Shown in pieces: positions 43,847-54,830 of a stretch of DNA of 64,000 bases. The number at the start of each line of letters is the position of its first letter. Position 1 is the stretch's first letter. The notes below the pieces were generated by a model, which ran no database searches, was not told where the DNA came from, and saw nothing but the letters and a program-made list of their open reading frames with translations. Origin of the DNA: Siphonodentalium dalli (Eukaryota > Mollusca > Scaphopoda > Gadilida > Siphonodentaliidae); NCBI GenBank assembly GCA_032622095.1, contig CP136062.1, forward strand, positions 14,535,710-14,599,709, given 5' to 3'. A program made the translations under genes and the position numbers.

Positions 43847-45027
43847 CAGCTATGCTTTCATTAAGCGACCTGTTTAACGAGGTTATGGGCCGGTACTTAC
43901 CGCGGTGATACCACCAAAAATACAGCGGTAATCATTCGGTACCATGGCGGATGGCGGTTGACCCGATGTACTGGTACGGTATTTTTACCGTTGGTTACCG
44001 CAGGTCACTGCGTTATTGGTGTTCGTTACCCGCCGTACACCGCGTTATTTTTTTCGGAACCGCGTTCAATTTACCGCTAACGGCCCTCCACCGCGGAGAG
44101 ATAACACGTCGGAAACAACGCCTCACATCGTGGGTAAATGATTATGAATAACTTTTGTATTGAATGAATACCTGTAAGCTGCACATAATTATGTACATAT
44201 ACGTAATGAATATAACTGAATAATAATGCAATCGGAGTACATGTGGGCAAAGTACATGAACGTGATGTCGGGTTTACATGTAACATATTGTAAATTTACA
44301 CGTACATCACGTTTAATCTCGTGTCATGTATATATAAGAAATATTTTTACCAGAAAATCAGATTATTATAATATTTTTTAACCACGTCAGCGGTTTTTGA
44401 ACTCAGCTATAGTTGCTTACGGTCATCTATCTTACATATCGTCAAACGATTTACGCATCCGATTCCTATATAGGTTTCCACTAATGCGGAATTTTTAGTT
44501 TTGTTTGTGTTTCCGAAATCTAAATTTCTTATAAAATGGGAGAAGTAAATCCTCCATTTATCTGAATTTGGTCGAAACCAGCGGGGACGGTGCATTAGTA
44601 ATAGTCCGATTTTAGTCTTAGAGGCAAGGGCGGCGTTCATTGCAGAAATATTTATATTCGTTCAAATCTATAGTTTGTTCAAATTCCAAACATAATCGGT
44701 GCGTAAATAGTATATTGTCGTCAAGACGTACAATTGTACGCATGCGTGAAATAGTAAAGCAATTTACAAACATTTGCGCCTCAAGATATCTTGTCGGTGG
44801 GAATAAAATGTGTAACTAAGAAAGTGTGGCACATGTCATGCAGCAAAGTTGTTATCATCACCAATGTGCGCGATAAAAGACACACGCAAAACACCAAACA
44901 TTGAAAGACACAACGTTGTCAAATCAGTCTTTTATTTTGTTACGTGAACATTCATTGAGCTCACGAGTGTGTGTCGGGCGGCATTGTTTGATGTGAAATT
45001 GCAACTTTTGGCGAAGGCGTGCACTTG
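43847..45027 (+). repeat. TA-flanked repeat, copy C (uninterrupted)
   Basis: TA, then CAGCTATGCTTTCATTAAGC through GGTTATGGGCCGGTACTTAC, to GGCGTGCACTTG, then TA (45028-45029). This copy is continuous where copy B is split by the CACTA element. It carries an extra block at about 44420-44840, partly shared with copy A. Confidence 0.75.
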
Positions 45028-45073
45028 TAGTCATGACGCGGTCGGCGCCTCTGCAAAGCAGGCCCAGTCCAAA

Positions 45074-45311
45074 CCAGCTAATTGTACACGGCAGTGCGGT
45101 TTGATACCCCCGGGTAATTATCGGCTAATAGAATGTGTGTTACATCACAAGGATGTATTAACGTGCTATTTGAACCTATTTACCAAATGTAACCAGCTAA
45201 TTGTACACGGCAGTGCGGTTTGATACCCCCGGGTAATTATCGGCTAATAGAATGTGTGTTACATCACAAGGATGTATTAACGTGCTATTTGAACCTATTT
45301 ACCAAATGTAA
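45074..45311 (+). repeat. Perfect 119-bp tandem duplication
   Basis: Two copies, 45074-45192 and 45193-45311, appear identical. Each includes GTGCGGTTTGATACCCCCGG, which resembles the GTGCGGTTTGAAACCCCCGG core of the satellite starting about 500 bp downstream. Confidence 0.9.
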
Positions 45312-45829
45312 GCATACATTGCCACATTAAACATGTTTCTGAATTTCTTTTAACATGGTTGTAGTAAGAATTTAAAAAATGTAAATTAATTAAATAAAGC
45401 CGATTATTCTCATTTTAGAACCATATATACATAAAGGATAATAAGCCTTGAGTTTGGCGGAAAATATTTATATTGCAGGTAACATCATGATACCTTTATT
45501 AGGTGATTATGTGCGGTCCGTGCAACGAACCGGACGACAGGCATAATATATATGTATATGATGTCTTTGGGCTATTCATATTCCACCGACACGGAGAAAC
45601 GAAACAATTCCTAGGTGCCGCGTTGGTTTAAACATTCAGATTTTTTGTCAGTAAAAACATTCTACAATACGTTTTACGCCATCATTTTAACGAGAACAGC
45701 GCTCCTACATTAGCCGCTGGCGTGTTCTGTCGACATGTATAGGTCCTGGGGTACATCACTGTGACAACGGCATTCGATATGGCGTCATTTTGGGCTTCAC
45801 GTCAACTGAAAAAACTCAGCAAATCATCC
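45312..45829. other. Unassigned interval before satellite
   Basis: AT-rich, no frame. From about 45600 sequence grades into divergent satellite text (TCATCCTAGGTGCGATTTAA). Confidence 0.35.
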
Positions 45830-48725
45830 TAGGTGCGATTTAAAACCCCCGGATTCATCGACAGACGGACTTTCGGCCTGAATCAGTGTTCTGTGTTTTA
45901 CACTAAGAATTCATCACATCTGATCGAATTGAGTGTGCTCACGTATGGAGTGTCGACACTGTTATGACCAGGTGATATTATTGAACAAATATTTAAAGGT
46001 TATCTCGTTTTTTTTATTTTAAATTTATTCAAATTTAATTTAAAATTAAACATAAAATCGAAAAGATGGATGTACAAGGAGCATGCATGGTTACCTTCGC
46101 TCGTATATACAGGGTGGGATAACACGATTGCCGTTTATATATGGCCAAGGACGTGAATTTGGAGATATTCAGTCCAATATAGTTTGCAACAGAATCGCGA
46201 CTATATTCTGAGTTTTACGTCTTATTTTCGGACAAGTGTCACGTTTGTCCAAAACGAACAAACTGTGGGTTGTCGACAAATATATGTCGTGGGGTGTATC
46301 ACCATTACATAGCGATTCGAACCGGCATCATGTGCGCTTTTATTCTACCGATAAACACAGCAAAAGTTAGGTGCGGTTTGAAACCCCCGGGTATAGACTT
46401 GATGTGAATATTCTGAGTTTTACGTCTTATTTTCGGACAAGTGTCACGTTTGTCCAAAACGAACAAACTGCGGTTGTCGACATATATATGTCGTGGGGTG
46501 TATCACCATTACATAGCGATTCGAACCGGCGTCATGTGCGCTTTTATTCTACCGATAAACACAGCAAAATGTAGGTGCGGTTTGAAACCCCCGGGTAGAC
46601 TTGATGTGAATGTTCGGTGTTTTACACTAAGAATTCATCAATCTGATCGAATTGAGTGTGCTCACGTATGGAATGTCGACACTGTTATGACCAGGTGATA
46701 TTATTGAACAAATATTTAAAGGATATCTCGTTTTTTTTATTTTAAATTTATTCAAATTTAATTTAAAATTAAACATAAAATCGAAAAGATGGATGTACAA
46801 GGAGCATGTTTACCTTCGCTCGTATATACAGGGTGGGATAACACGATTGCCGTTTATATATGGCCAAGGACGTGAATTTGGAGATATTCAGCCCAATATA
46901 GTTTGCAACAGAATCGGGACTATATTCTGAGTTTTACGTCTTATTTTCGGACAAGTGTCACGTTTGTCCAAAACGAACAAACTGCGGGGGTGTCGACAAA
47001 TATATGTCGTGGGGTGTATCACCATTACATAGCGATTCGAACCGGCGTCATGTGCGCTTTTATTCTACCGATAAACACAGCAAAACGTAGGTGCGGTTTG
47101 AAACCCCCGGGTAGACTTGATGTGAATGTTCGGTGTTTTACACTAAGAATTCATCAATCTGATCGAATTGAGTGTGCTCACGTATAGAATGTCGACACTG
47201 TTATGACCAGGTGATATTATTGAACAAATATTTAAAGGATATCTCGTTTTTTTTATTTTAAATTTATTCAAATTTAATTTAAAATTAAACATAAAATCGA
47301 AAAGATGGATGTACAAGGAGCATGGTTACCTTCGCTCGTATATACAGGGTGGGATAACACGATTGCCGTTTATATATGGCCAATGACGTGAATTTGGAGA
47401 TATTCAGCCCAATATAGTTTGCAACAGAATCGCGACTATATTCTGAGTTTTACGTCTTATTTTCGGACAAGTGTCACGTTTGTCCAAAACGAACAAACTG
47501 CGGGTTGTCGACAAATATATGTCGTGGGGTGTATCACCATTACATAGCGATTCGAACCGGCGTCATGTGCGCTTTTATTCTACCGATAAACACAGCAAAA
47601 CTTAGGTGCGGTTTGAAACCCCCGGGTAGACTTGATGTGAATATTCTGAGTTTTACGTCTTATTTTCGGACAAGTGTCACGTTTGTCCAAAACGGACAAA
47701 CTGCGGGTTGTCGACATATATATCTCGTGGGGTGTATCACCATTACATAGCGATTCGAATCGGCGTCATATGCGCTTTTATTCTACCGATAAACACAGCA
47801 AATCTTAGGTGCGGTTTGAAACCCCCGGGTAGACTTGATGTGAATGTTCGGTGTTTTACACTAAGAATTCATCAATCTGATCGAATTGAGTGTGCTCACG
47901 TATGGAATGTCGACACTGTTATGACCAGGTGATATTATTGAACAAATATTTAAAGGATATCTCGTTTTTTTAATTTTAAATTTATTCAAATTTAATTTAA
48001 AATTAAACATAAAATCGAAAAGATGGATGTACAAGGAGCATGTTTACCTTCGCTCGTATATACAGGGTGGGATAACACGATTGCCGTTTATATATGGCCA
48101 AGGACGTGAATTTGGAGATATTCAGCCCAATATAGTTTGCAACAGAATCGCGACTATATTCTGAGTTTTACGTCTTATTTTCGGACAAGTGTCACGTTTG
48201 TCCAAAACGGACAAACTGCGGGTTGTCGACATATATATCTCGTGGGGTGTATCACCATTACATAGCGATTCGAACCGGCGTCATGTGCGCTTTTATTCTA
48301 CCGATAAACACAGCAAAACGTAGGTGCGGTTTGAAACCCCCGGGTAGACTTGATGTGAATGTTCGGTGTTTTACACTAAGAATTCATCAATCTGACCGAA
48401 TTGAGTGTGCTCACGTATGGAATGTCGACACTGTTATGACCAGGTGATATTATTGAACAAATATTTAAAGGATATCTCGTTTTTTTAATTTTAAATTTAT
48501 TCAAATTTAATTTAAAATTAAACATAAAATCGAAAAGATGGATGTACAAGGAGCATGGTTACCTTCGCTCGTATATACAGGGTGGGATAACACGATTGCC
48601 GTTTATATATGGCCAAGGACGTGAATTTGGAGATATTCAGCCCAATATTGTTTGCAACAGAATCGCGAGTATGGTTCGAAAACCACCTTAGTTGCGGACA
48701 AGAACTACGCTCCTCACATGTGAAG
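45830..48725 (+). repeat. Satellite array, alternating ~517/~717-bp units
   Basis: CAGGGTGGGATAACACGATT recurs near 46110, 46828, 47346, 48062 and 48578, so spacing alternates 718, 518, 716, 516. The long unit contains an extra ~200-bp internal copy (TTCTGAGTTTTACGTCTTAT to GTGCGGTTTGAAACCCCCGG), making a higher-order repeat of about 1.23 kb. Frames of 74-94 codons repeat in each unit but start at TTG and move with the repeat; I treat them as incidental. Confidence 0.88.
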
Positions 48726-50284
48726 GACAAATAATTGCCGCCATTGATACACGACAATTATCAGGACAATACACGTGAAAACAAAATCGTCAATGGAACA
48801 GGATAGTATTATTATATTAGAAAACGCTCTTTATTACATCGTCTTCACACATTTCTGAAAACGAAAGCATGAACCTAGAACAGAAATAACACTAACATAT
48901 ACATTTTGCTCTCCTGGAAAAAACATATTACATGCATAACTTTTCCATATCTTTGATGGTGTTATTAAAGATATATTTTTAACGTTATATCTACTCAGTA
49001 TATCTCATTTAAATTCAGGCATTCTATAGTCACAAAAATAAAACGAACAACAACCTGTGTATTTGTACTGTCCGTCTACAGTATCGAGATACTTAATCCC
49101 GTTATGTAATCGATGGCAATGAACAACCCATACATTATCGAGACAGACATCTAACTACTCGTTATGTAATTATGACAATTACCAGCCTATATTGTTTGGC
49201 GGTCTCTTTGTAGATTGGGTCCCTCTTTGCTTGGATGAATTATAATCAGTACAACGACGATGTGACTTTTTCTGCTATAATAATAATACGAAAACAAAAC
49301 CCCGACCAAAAAGAGTCCATAACAACTTATGGATACAATATATTCACTTTGTTTTTCAGTCTCGCATATTTAAGAAAATTAATTGGCACGGGTTTTCGCA
49401 AAATAATATTTTAAAATATATAAAAAAATAAATTCAGCAACATTTTTTGGTCATAAATATTGCATTTAACGTATCATAATAATTGCCTATTATGGTACTA
49501 TATTTGTAGAAAATGCGCACATATGCTCCGTTCACAGATTTTCGAGAGAGGTAGAGGGGAGGGAGAGATGTGATAAAGGGCGTTTATGTTTGTCTATATA
49601 TTAACTCTATCTGAAACCTTCGGAGTTCTTTAATCAGTGGCATAGATACATGCATCCCATCTGTGCACGACTGCACATTTTGATCTCTTCAAATAGAAGA
49701 TTTACGCATCAACGCACAGCAGCAATTCGTATTTAAATCAGGTAAGTCTTATAATCAAATATTGTAGTTTTTACAATAATTTCAACAATATCTGCATATT
49801 TCCACAATTGAACGGACATGAGGTTGTCGTCACATTTCTAAGAAAATTGATACAAGCTTTGGGGTTAAAGTGCTTTGCCTACTCCAGAAGTTTTATTACC
49901 CAGTTCGAATCTCTACAAATCAACGAAATAACTATCTTTTCAATTTATATGGGAAATAGAAGCAGTGGAATTTTCTGTCATTTTAACTGTTCCGACACAA
50001 TTGTTTGAATTATGAATACACCTCCTTAAACGAACATGGCTCATCGAGCTTCCAAATTTCCTCTACGTCAATTTGAAGGTATAAGATGTGTTGACTGCAT
50101 ATTATACAAAATATTGGTATTCAGCCTTCCTATGATTTTAAAAACACTTGCGATTTCCAGATGTTTTCAATTTTTCGGACAGATATGAATTAAACGCTCT
50201 TTATTAATACAATATAAGGAATACACTTATAGAACGCTCTTTTCTATTCCATGTCGAACCAGGGACCAATATATACTATACGTA
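48726..50284. other. Spacer between inverted satellite arms
   Basis: Single-copy-looking AT-rich DNA. AAACGCTCTTT occurs at 48822 and 50192. A perfect donor-like AATCAG|GTAAGT lies at 49741; upstream text is not clearly coding, so it could be a 5' untranslated exon of the plus-strand gene at 52440. A ~27-bp tandem (ACTAGTCC(C/T)AGGTCGAACAC) straddles the right border at 50288-50348. Confidence 0.4.
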
Positions 50285-51598
50285 TATAAGTATACTAGTC
50301 CCAGGTCGAACACATGGTATGTATACTAGTCCTAGGTCGAACACATGGCTTTTGTTCGTTTTGGACAAACGTGACACTTGTCCGAAAATAAGACGCAAAA
50401 CTCAGAATATTCAGAACTAAACTATACATCAGTGTACCCGGGGGTTTCAAACCACACTTGAGATTTGCTCTGTTTTTCAGTAGAATTGAAGTGCAAATGA
50501 CGCCGGTTCGAATGTATTTGCCATGGTGATATACCCCACAACATATACATGTCGACAGAACTCGCAATCGACACATGTGAGGAGCGTAGTTCTTGTCCGC
50601 AACTAAGGTGGTTTTCGAACCATACTCGCGATTCTGTTGCAAACTATATTGGGCTGAATATCTCCAAATTCACGTCCTTAGCAATATATAAACGGTAACC
50701 GTGTTATTCCACCCTGTATATATGAGCGAAGGTAACCATGCTCCTTGTACATCCATCTTTTCGATTTTATGTTTAATTTTTAATTAAATTTGAATAAATT
50801 TAAAATAAAAAAACGAGATATCCTTTAAATATTTGTTCAATAATATCACCTGGTCATAACAGTGTCGACACTCCATACGTGAGCACACTCAATTCGATCA
50901 GATTGATGAATTCTTAGTGTAAAACACCGAACATTCACATCAAATCTACCCGGGGGTTTCAAACCGCACCTACGTTTTGCTGTGTTTATCGGTAGAATAA
51001 AAGCGCACATGACGCCGGTTCGAATCGCTATGTAATGGTGATACACCCCACGACATATATATGTCGACAACCCGCCGTTTGTTCGTTTTGGACAAACGTG
51101 ACACTTGTCCGAAAATATGACGCAAAACTCAGAATATTCAGAACTAAACTATACATCGGTGTACCCGGGGATTTCAAACCGCACTTAAGATTTGCTCTGT
51201 TTTATCAGTAGAATTGAAGCGCAAATGACGCCGGTTCGAATGCATTTGCCATGTTGATATACCCCACGACATATACATGTCGACAGAACTCGCAATCGAC
51301 ACATGTGAGGAGCGTAGTTCTTGTCCGCAACTATATAAGGTGGTTTTCGAACCATACTCGCGATTCTGTTGCAAACTATATTGGGCTGAATATCTCCAAA
51401 TTCACGTCCTTAGCAATATATAAACGGTAATCGTGTTATCCCACCCTGTAACCATGCTCCTTGTACATCCATCTTTTCGATTTTATGTTTAATTTTAAAT
51501 TAAATTGGAATAAATTTAAAATTAAAAAAACGAGATATCCTTTAAATATTTGTTCAATAATATCACCTGGTGATAACAGTGTCGACACTCCATACGTG
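50285..51598 (-). repeat. Satellite array, inverse arm
   Basis: The same satellite in opposite orientation: the inverse of CAGGGTGGGATAACACGATT lies near 50710 and 51440. These units carry variants absent from most direct units (a TGTACCCGGGGGTTTCAAAC form and a CTCACATGTG block), shared only with the last direct unit near 48660-48722. Confidence 0.85.
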
Positions 51599-51599
51599 A

Positions 51600-51857
51600 G
51601 CATGCTGTATCGGATTCCGGATGACACCAAATCCCCGGGCTTGACCTTGAAAGAATTCCTGCGACAAAGGACCGCCATCAACCGGAAACTCAAGAAAGCG
51701 CTAAAGCAAGATTACATTGTGTTCGAAAACATCCGGTTTCCAAGAGACTATATAAATAGCACCAAGGATAAAGTACATCTGTCAGTATCGAGTGAATCCG
51801 GCATGTGTGGCACCCAGAAGTATTTTCGCACGATAAGAAACGCCTTGCGAAGACACT
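51600..51857 (+). pseudogene. SGNH-hydrolase-like C-terminal fragment
   Basis: Open to a TGA at 51857-51859 with SPGLTLKEFLRQRTAINRKL, ENIRFPRDYIN, DKVHLS and KYFRTIRNAL. The D-x-V-H-L-S block matches the last catalytic block (Asp...His) of SGNH/GDSL esterase-like domains, followed by the usual G(M)xxYxxxIRxAL helix. It starts exactly where the satellite ends, with no start codon context. The matching N-terminal block is next to it on the opposite strand. Confidence 0.55.
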
Positions 51858-51893
51858 GATTCAACTCGCCCACAAGAACCCTGGTCCCAATTG

Positions 51894-52003
51894 CATTGAT
51901 TTTTTTTCATTATGGCGAGGATGGCGTCGACGATATCTCGTGTCTTCGATGTCGCCGATATATCGTTTCCACTTGCGTGCAAGAATATGACATCTGGCTT
52001 CAA
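51894..52003 (-). pseudogene. SGNH-hydrolase-like N-terminal fragment, inverted
   Basis: The minus strand reads LKPDVIFLHASGNDISATSK followed by TRDIVDAILAIM. KPDVxxLHxxGNDI is the block with the catalytic Asn of SGNH hydrolases and should precede the DxVHLS block on the same strand. Here it is inverted and lies after it, so the gene has been rearranged. Confidence 0.5.
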
Positions 52004-52125
52004 TTCTTTACTAAATTATCGATTAACAGGTAGTTCTCTTAGGAAATGTTCAGGTAATAAGCCCAACAAGCGGCCATATGCCGTTTTTTAAAACTTGTTA
52101 TCTGAACATTTCCATCCAATAAATA

Positions 52126-52338
52126 CAGTAATGCTCTAATTAATGGACTCCTTAACCACAACAGAATTATGGGTAATTTTTCAGGATTTAGTCAGAAATA
52201 TGGCTTGTTGCCATTCATCGGAAAGCTCTCGGGGAGAGCTTTCCGATGAATGGCAGCAACCCATATTCCTGACTAAATCGTGAAAAATTACCCATAATTC
52301 TGTTGTGGTTAAGGAGTCCATTAATTAGAGAATTACTG
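52126..52338. mobile_element. 213-bp palindromic MITE, TA-flanked
   Basis: Two 105-bp arms with about five mismatches surround a 3-bp centre (GGG). It starts CAGTAATGCTCTAATTAATG, with TA on both sides (52124-52125 and 52339-52340). CAGT ends and TA duplication fit Tc1/mariner-type mobilisation. A separate short hairpin (AGGAAATGTTCAGGTAATAA and inverse) lies at 52040-52113. Confidence 0.85.
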
Positions 52339-52439
52339 TAGGTCTCCTTCTTAACTGTATTATCCATTTTGCTTATTTCAACTTAACATTTCCCACTTGT
52401 GAATACAAATCCTCCTGCACATTTCTGTTTCTCTGTCAG

Positions 52440-52598
52440 TCGTCGTCTATACACTATACATAAAAGACTATTCAAGGTTCTGCCTACAGCGTGGAAATAT
52501 CCCAGCGTTTCAAGTGATAGCACCGAATTCAGACCCCGCCACCCCCGTCTTTGGAAAAAGCTTCACTGTGAGAAAACCTATCACTGAGTTGCGTGCAT
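52440..52598 (+). CDS. Candidate internal exon, unknown protein
   Basis: Follows an excellent acceptor (ATTTCTGTTTCTCTGTCAG|). After two bases of a split codon it reads VVYTLYIKDYSRFCLQRGNI, then PAFQVIAPNSDPATPVFGKS and KPITELRA. A possible donor (CAT|GTAAAT) at 52598 leaves one base, which matches the phase required by the exon at 53328. The frame also stays open past the donor to a TGA near 52654, so the exon end is uncertain. No family recognised. Confidence 0.4.
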
Positions 52599-52654
52599 GT
52601 AAATTAACTGAGATGTTATCATGGGCCCACTACATGAAGGCTAGACATGAGCAT

Positions 52655-53327
52655 TGATCATATTCCTACAGGGATGGGCTGTTACTTGTTGAATTGGGTT
52701 CCACGGGCTTGGTGCCCCCTCTCTTATCAGACATGGATGTATGACCCTATATAGTCATATATATATTTCTTGACAACATTATGCTATGTTCATATAAGAC
52801 CACATGTACTGATTTTCAACCCTAATTACGCCGTCGTCTCGAGCTGCATAGCACCGAATTCAGACCCCACCACGAACCCCCGTTTTTTAGAAAAAGCTTA
52901 TTTAGCACTACCAATATACCGGCCAAATTATTAAGTAAAAAGTCAAAGCATATTAGCAAGACAACTTGCCCAGGGAGTGTGGTCACACGGTACAGTGAGT
53001 CAGTAGTATTATTATTAGTATGTGTACACATGACCAATACACTAGACTGTACACATAATCAGTACACTGCGGGTGTACTAATTATGTGTACAGTGTAGTG
53101 TATTATATAACTACTGTTAATCCCCAGTACACCAATGCACCGTATACAGTGGTCGCCATCGGATGTTTGTCTAGCGCATGCATTAAGCTGTTGTCCTTGT
53201 ATTGTCAGGTCGTAAATTGACTTGACTTAGCTGGCACTGTGAATCGTCTCTGTATTGGTTTGTTTTCGGAAATAATATTTTGATCGATGATAGTTTTTAT
53301 ATGTATACTAATTATTTCCCCACCCAG
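52655..53327 (+). other. Interval with partial exon duplication and hairpin
   Basis: 52825-52925 repeats part of the preceding exon (ATAGCACCGAATTCAGACCC) and stays open to a TAA, but has lost the upstream part. A hairpin at 53036-53103 pairs ATACACTAGACTGTACACAT with its near-inverse. Otherwise intron-like, ending in a branch-point-like TACTAAT and pyrimidine tract. Confidence 0.45.
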
Positions 53328-53449
53328 ATATTTACCCACCGGACATTTCCCCTGCTCATAAAATGCTTTATGCTGAATCCTTTATCGCGGATATCAAAGA
53401 ATGTTTTGACTGGTCAGTAAAGCCTGCATGGTTAAGGAGGAATAAATAA
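53328..53449 (+). CDS. Candidate terminal exon, unknown protein
   Basis: Preceded by TACTAATTATTTCCCCACCC and AG. After two bases of a split codon it encodes 39 residues, IYPPDISPAHKMLYAESFIA then DIKECFDWSVKPAWLRRNK, and stops at TAA (53447). AATAAA overlaps the stop. Codon pattern, amino-acid mix and splice signals look genuine. Joining to exon 52440-52598 gives a Tyr at the split codon. I cannot assign a function. Confidence 0.5.
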
Positions 53450-53859
53450 TCTCTCTCTCTACTCAAGCGATGTCAACTCCGTAGATATTATGTTTTGACA
53501 AACATGAGAGCGCGTTTTGACAAACATGAAAGCCTGTTTGGACGATCCCTTGTGACATCAACTTTGAAAAAACAATGTCATTGTTGTGACTATTGTTATC
53601 AAAGTGTGAATTATAGACATGTTAATGCTATAAAGAGCGTTTGATTTTGTATTTATAATTTTGCAAAGAAAACAATTTATCTTGATATAAGATTTGTCTT
53701 ATATGTAGTTAATAGTCAATAATATGGTAATAAGTAAATAAATAATATATAACAGTATTTTACGTTATGAACAGTGTAATGTGATCGTGTTTAAACGGGT
53801 ACTGTCCGTCAATTTCTATAAATCTAATATCGATAATATATAGAAAAACAAGAGCTACG
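53450..53859. other. AT-rich interval
   Basis: Holds AAAGAGCGTTTGATTTTGTA at 53632, which recurs as AAAGAGCGTTTAATTTGATA at 54927 on the other side of the next repeat. No gene. Confidence 0.4.
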
Positions 53860-54830
53860 CTGGGCGTGCAATATACGCCCTCTCTTGGGTCGGCGGAAAC
53901 TGGTAAAAAAGGGGCATAACTCTGGTAAAAATTGGCGGACGGAACTCAAATTTGAACTTGACCTGTGTTTTGGTGGGAGAAAGTAATATACCAAATTATC
54001 AATGAATCCGATAAGCTCTAGTAAAGTTATCATCCGGACAACAAATTTCAGGGATTTTCTAAGTCAAATTACGTCAAATAAGGGGCATAACTCCGGTGAA
54101 AATTGGCGGACGGAACCCAAATTCGAACTTGAGCTGTCTTTTCTCCTAATAAACCCACATACCAAATTTGATTGAAATCGGTTCACTCTAACTAAAGTTA
54201 TCATCCGGACAACAAATTTCAGGGATTTTCTAAGTCAAATTACGTCAAAAAAGGGGCCATAACTCTCGCAAAAATTATCGGATTAAAACGAAATTCGGAC
54301 TTGAGCTGTATTTCGATATATGTAATCCACAAAAAAACGGGTTTTGCGTATAAACATTCCAAAATCGAGTTATCATCCGGAAACCAAAAAACATAAGAAA
54401 AACTGAATTTTCTGAGTCGAAAAAGGGGCATAACTCTGCCAAAAATGGTCGGACAGAACCCAAGTTCGAACTTGACCTGTGTTTTGGTGGGAGAAAGTAA
54501 TACACCAAATTTGGATTCATTCCGATAAACTATACTAAAGTTATCATCCGGACAACAAATTTCAAGGATTTTCTAAGTCAAAAAACGTCAAATAAGGGGC
54601 ATAACTCCGGTGAAAATTGGCGGGCGGAACCCAAATTCGAACTTGAACTTACTTTTCGGCTAATAAACCCACATACCAAATTTTATTAAATTTGGTTGAC
54701 TCTAACTAAAGTTATCGTCCGGACAACAGGTTAACGGACGGACGCCCGCCCGCCCGGACGCCCGGACGCCCGGACGGACAGACCAATACTATAATACGGC
54801 CTTTTTTTCAAAAGGGCGTATAACAAGTAA
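53860..54830 (+). repeat. ~180-bp tandem repeat, 'GGGGCATAACTC' subfamily
   Basis: Five units contain GGGGC(C)ATAACTC(T/C)GG, a TTGGCGGACGGAAC-type block and AAAGTTATCATCCGGACAAC. The block ends in ACGCCCGGACGCCCGGACG, and has AATATACGCCCT near the left end matched by AGGGCGTATAAC at the right. Diverged relative of 22165-22915. Frames in it are spurious. Confidence 0.75.

Noticed and set aside
46310-46330. tRNA-like B box GGTTCGAATC in the satellite (minus strand)
   Set aside because: No A box or cloverleaf at the right distance; one short match repeated by the array.
46441-48447. Conserved 74-94-codon frames repeated in the satellite
   Set aside because: They start mostly at TTG and lie at the same phase in each unit because the units are recent copies. 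Similarity is at DNA level, including outside the frame.
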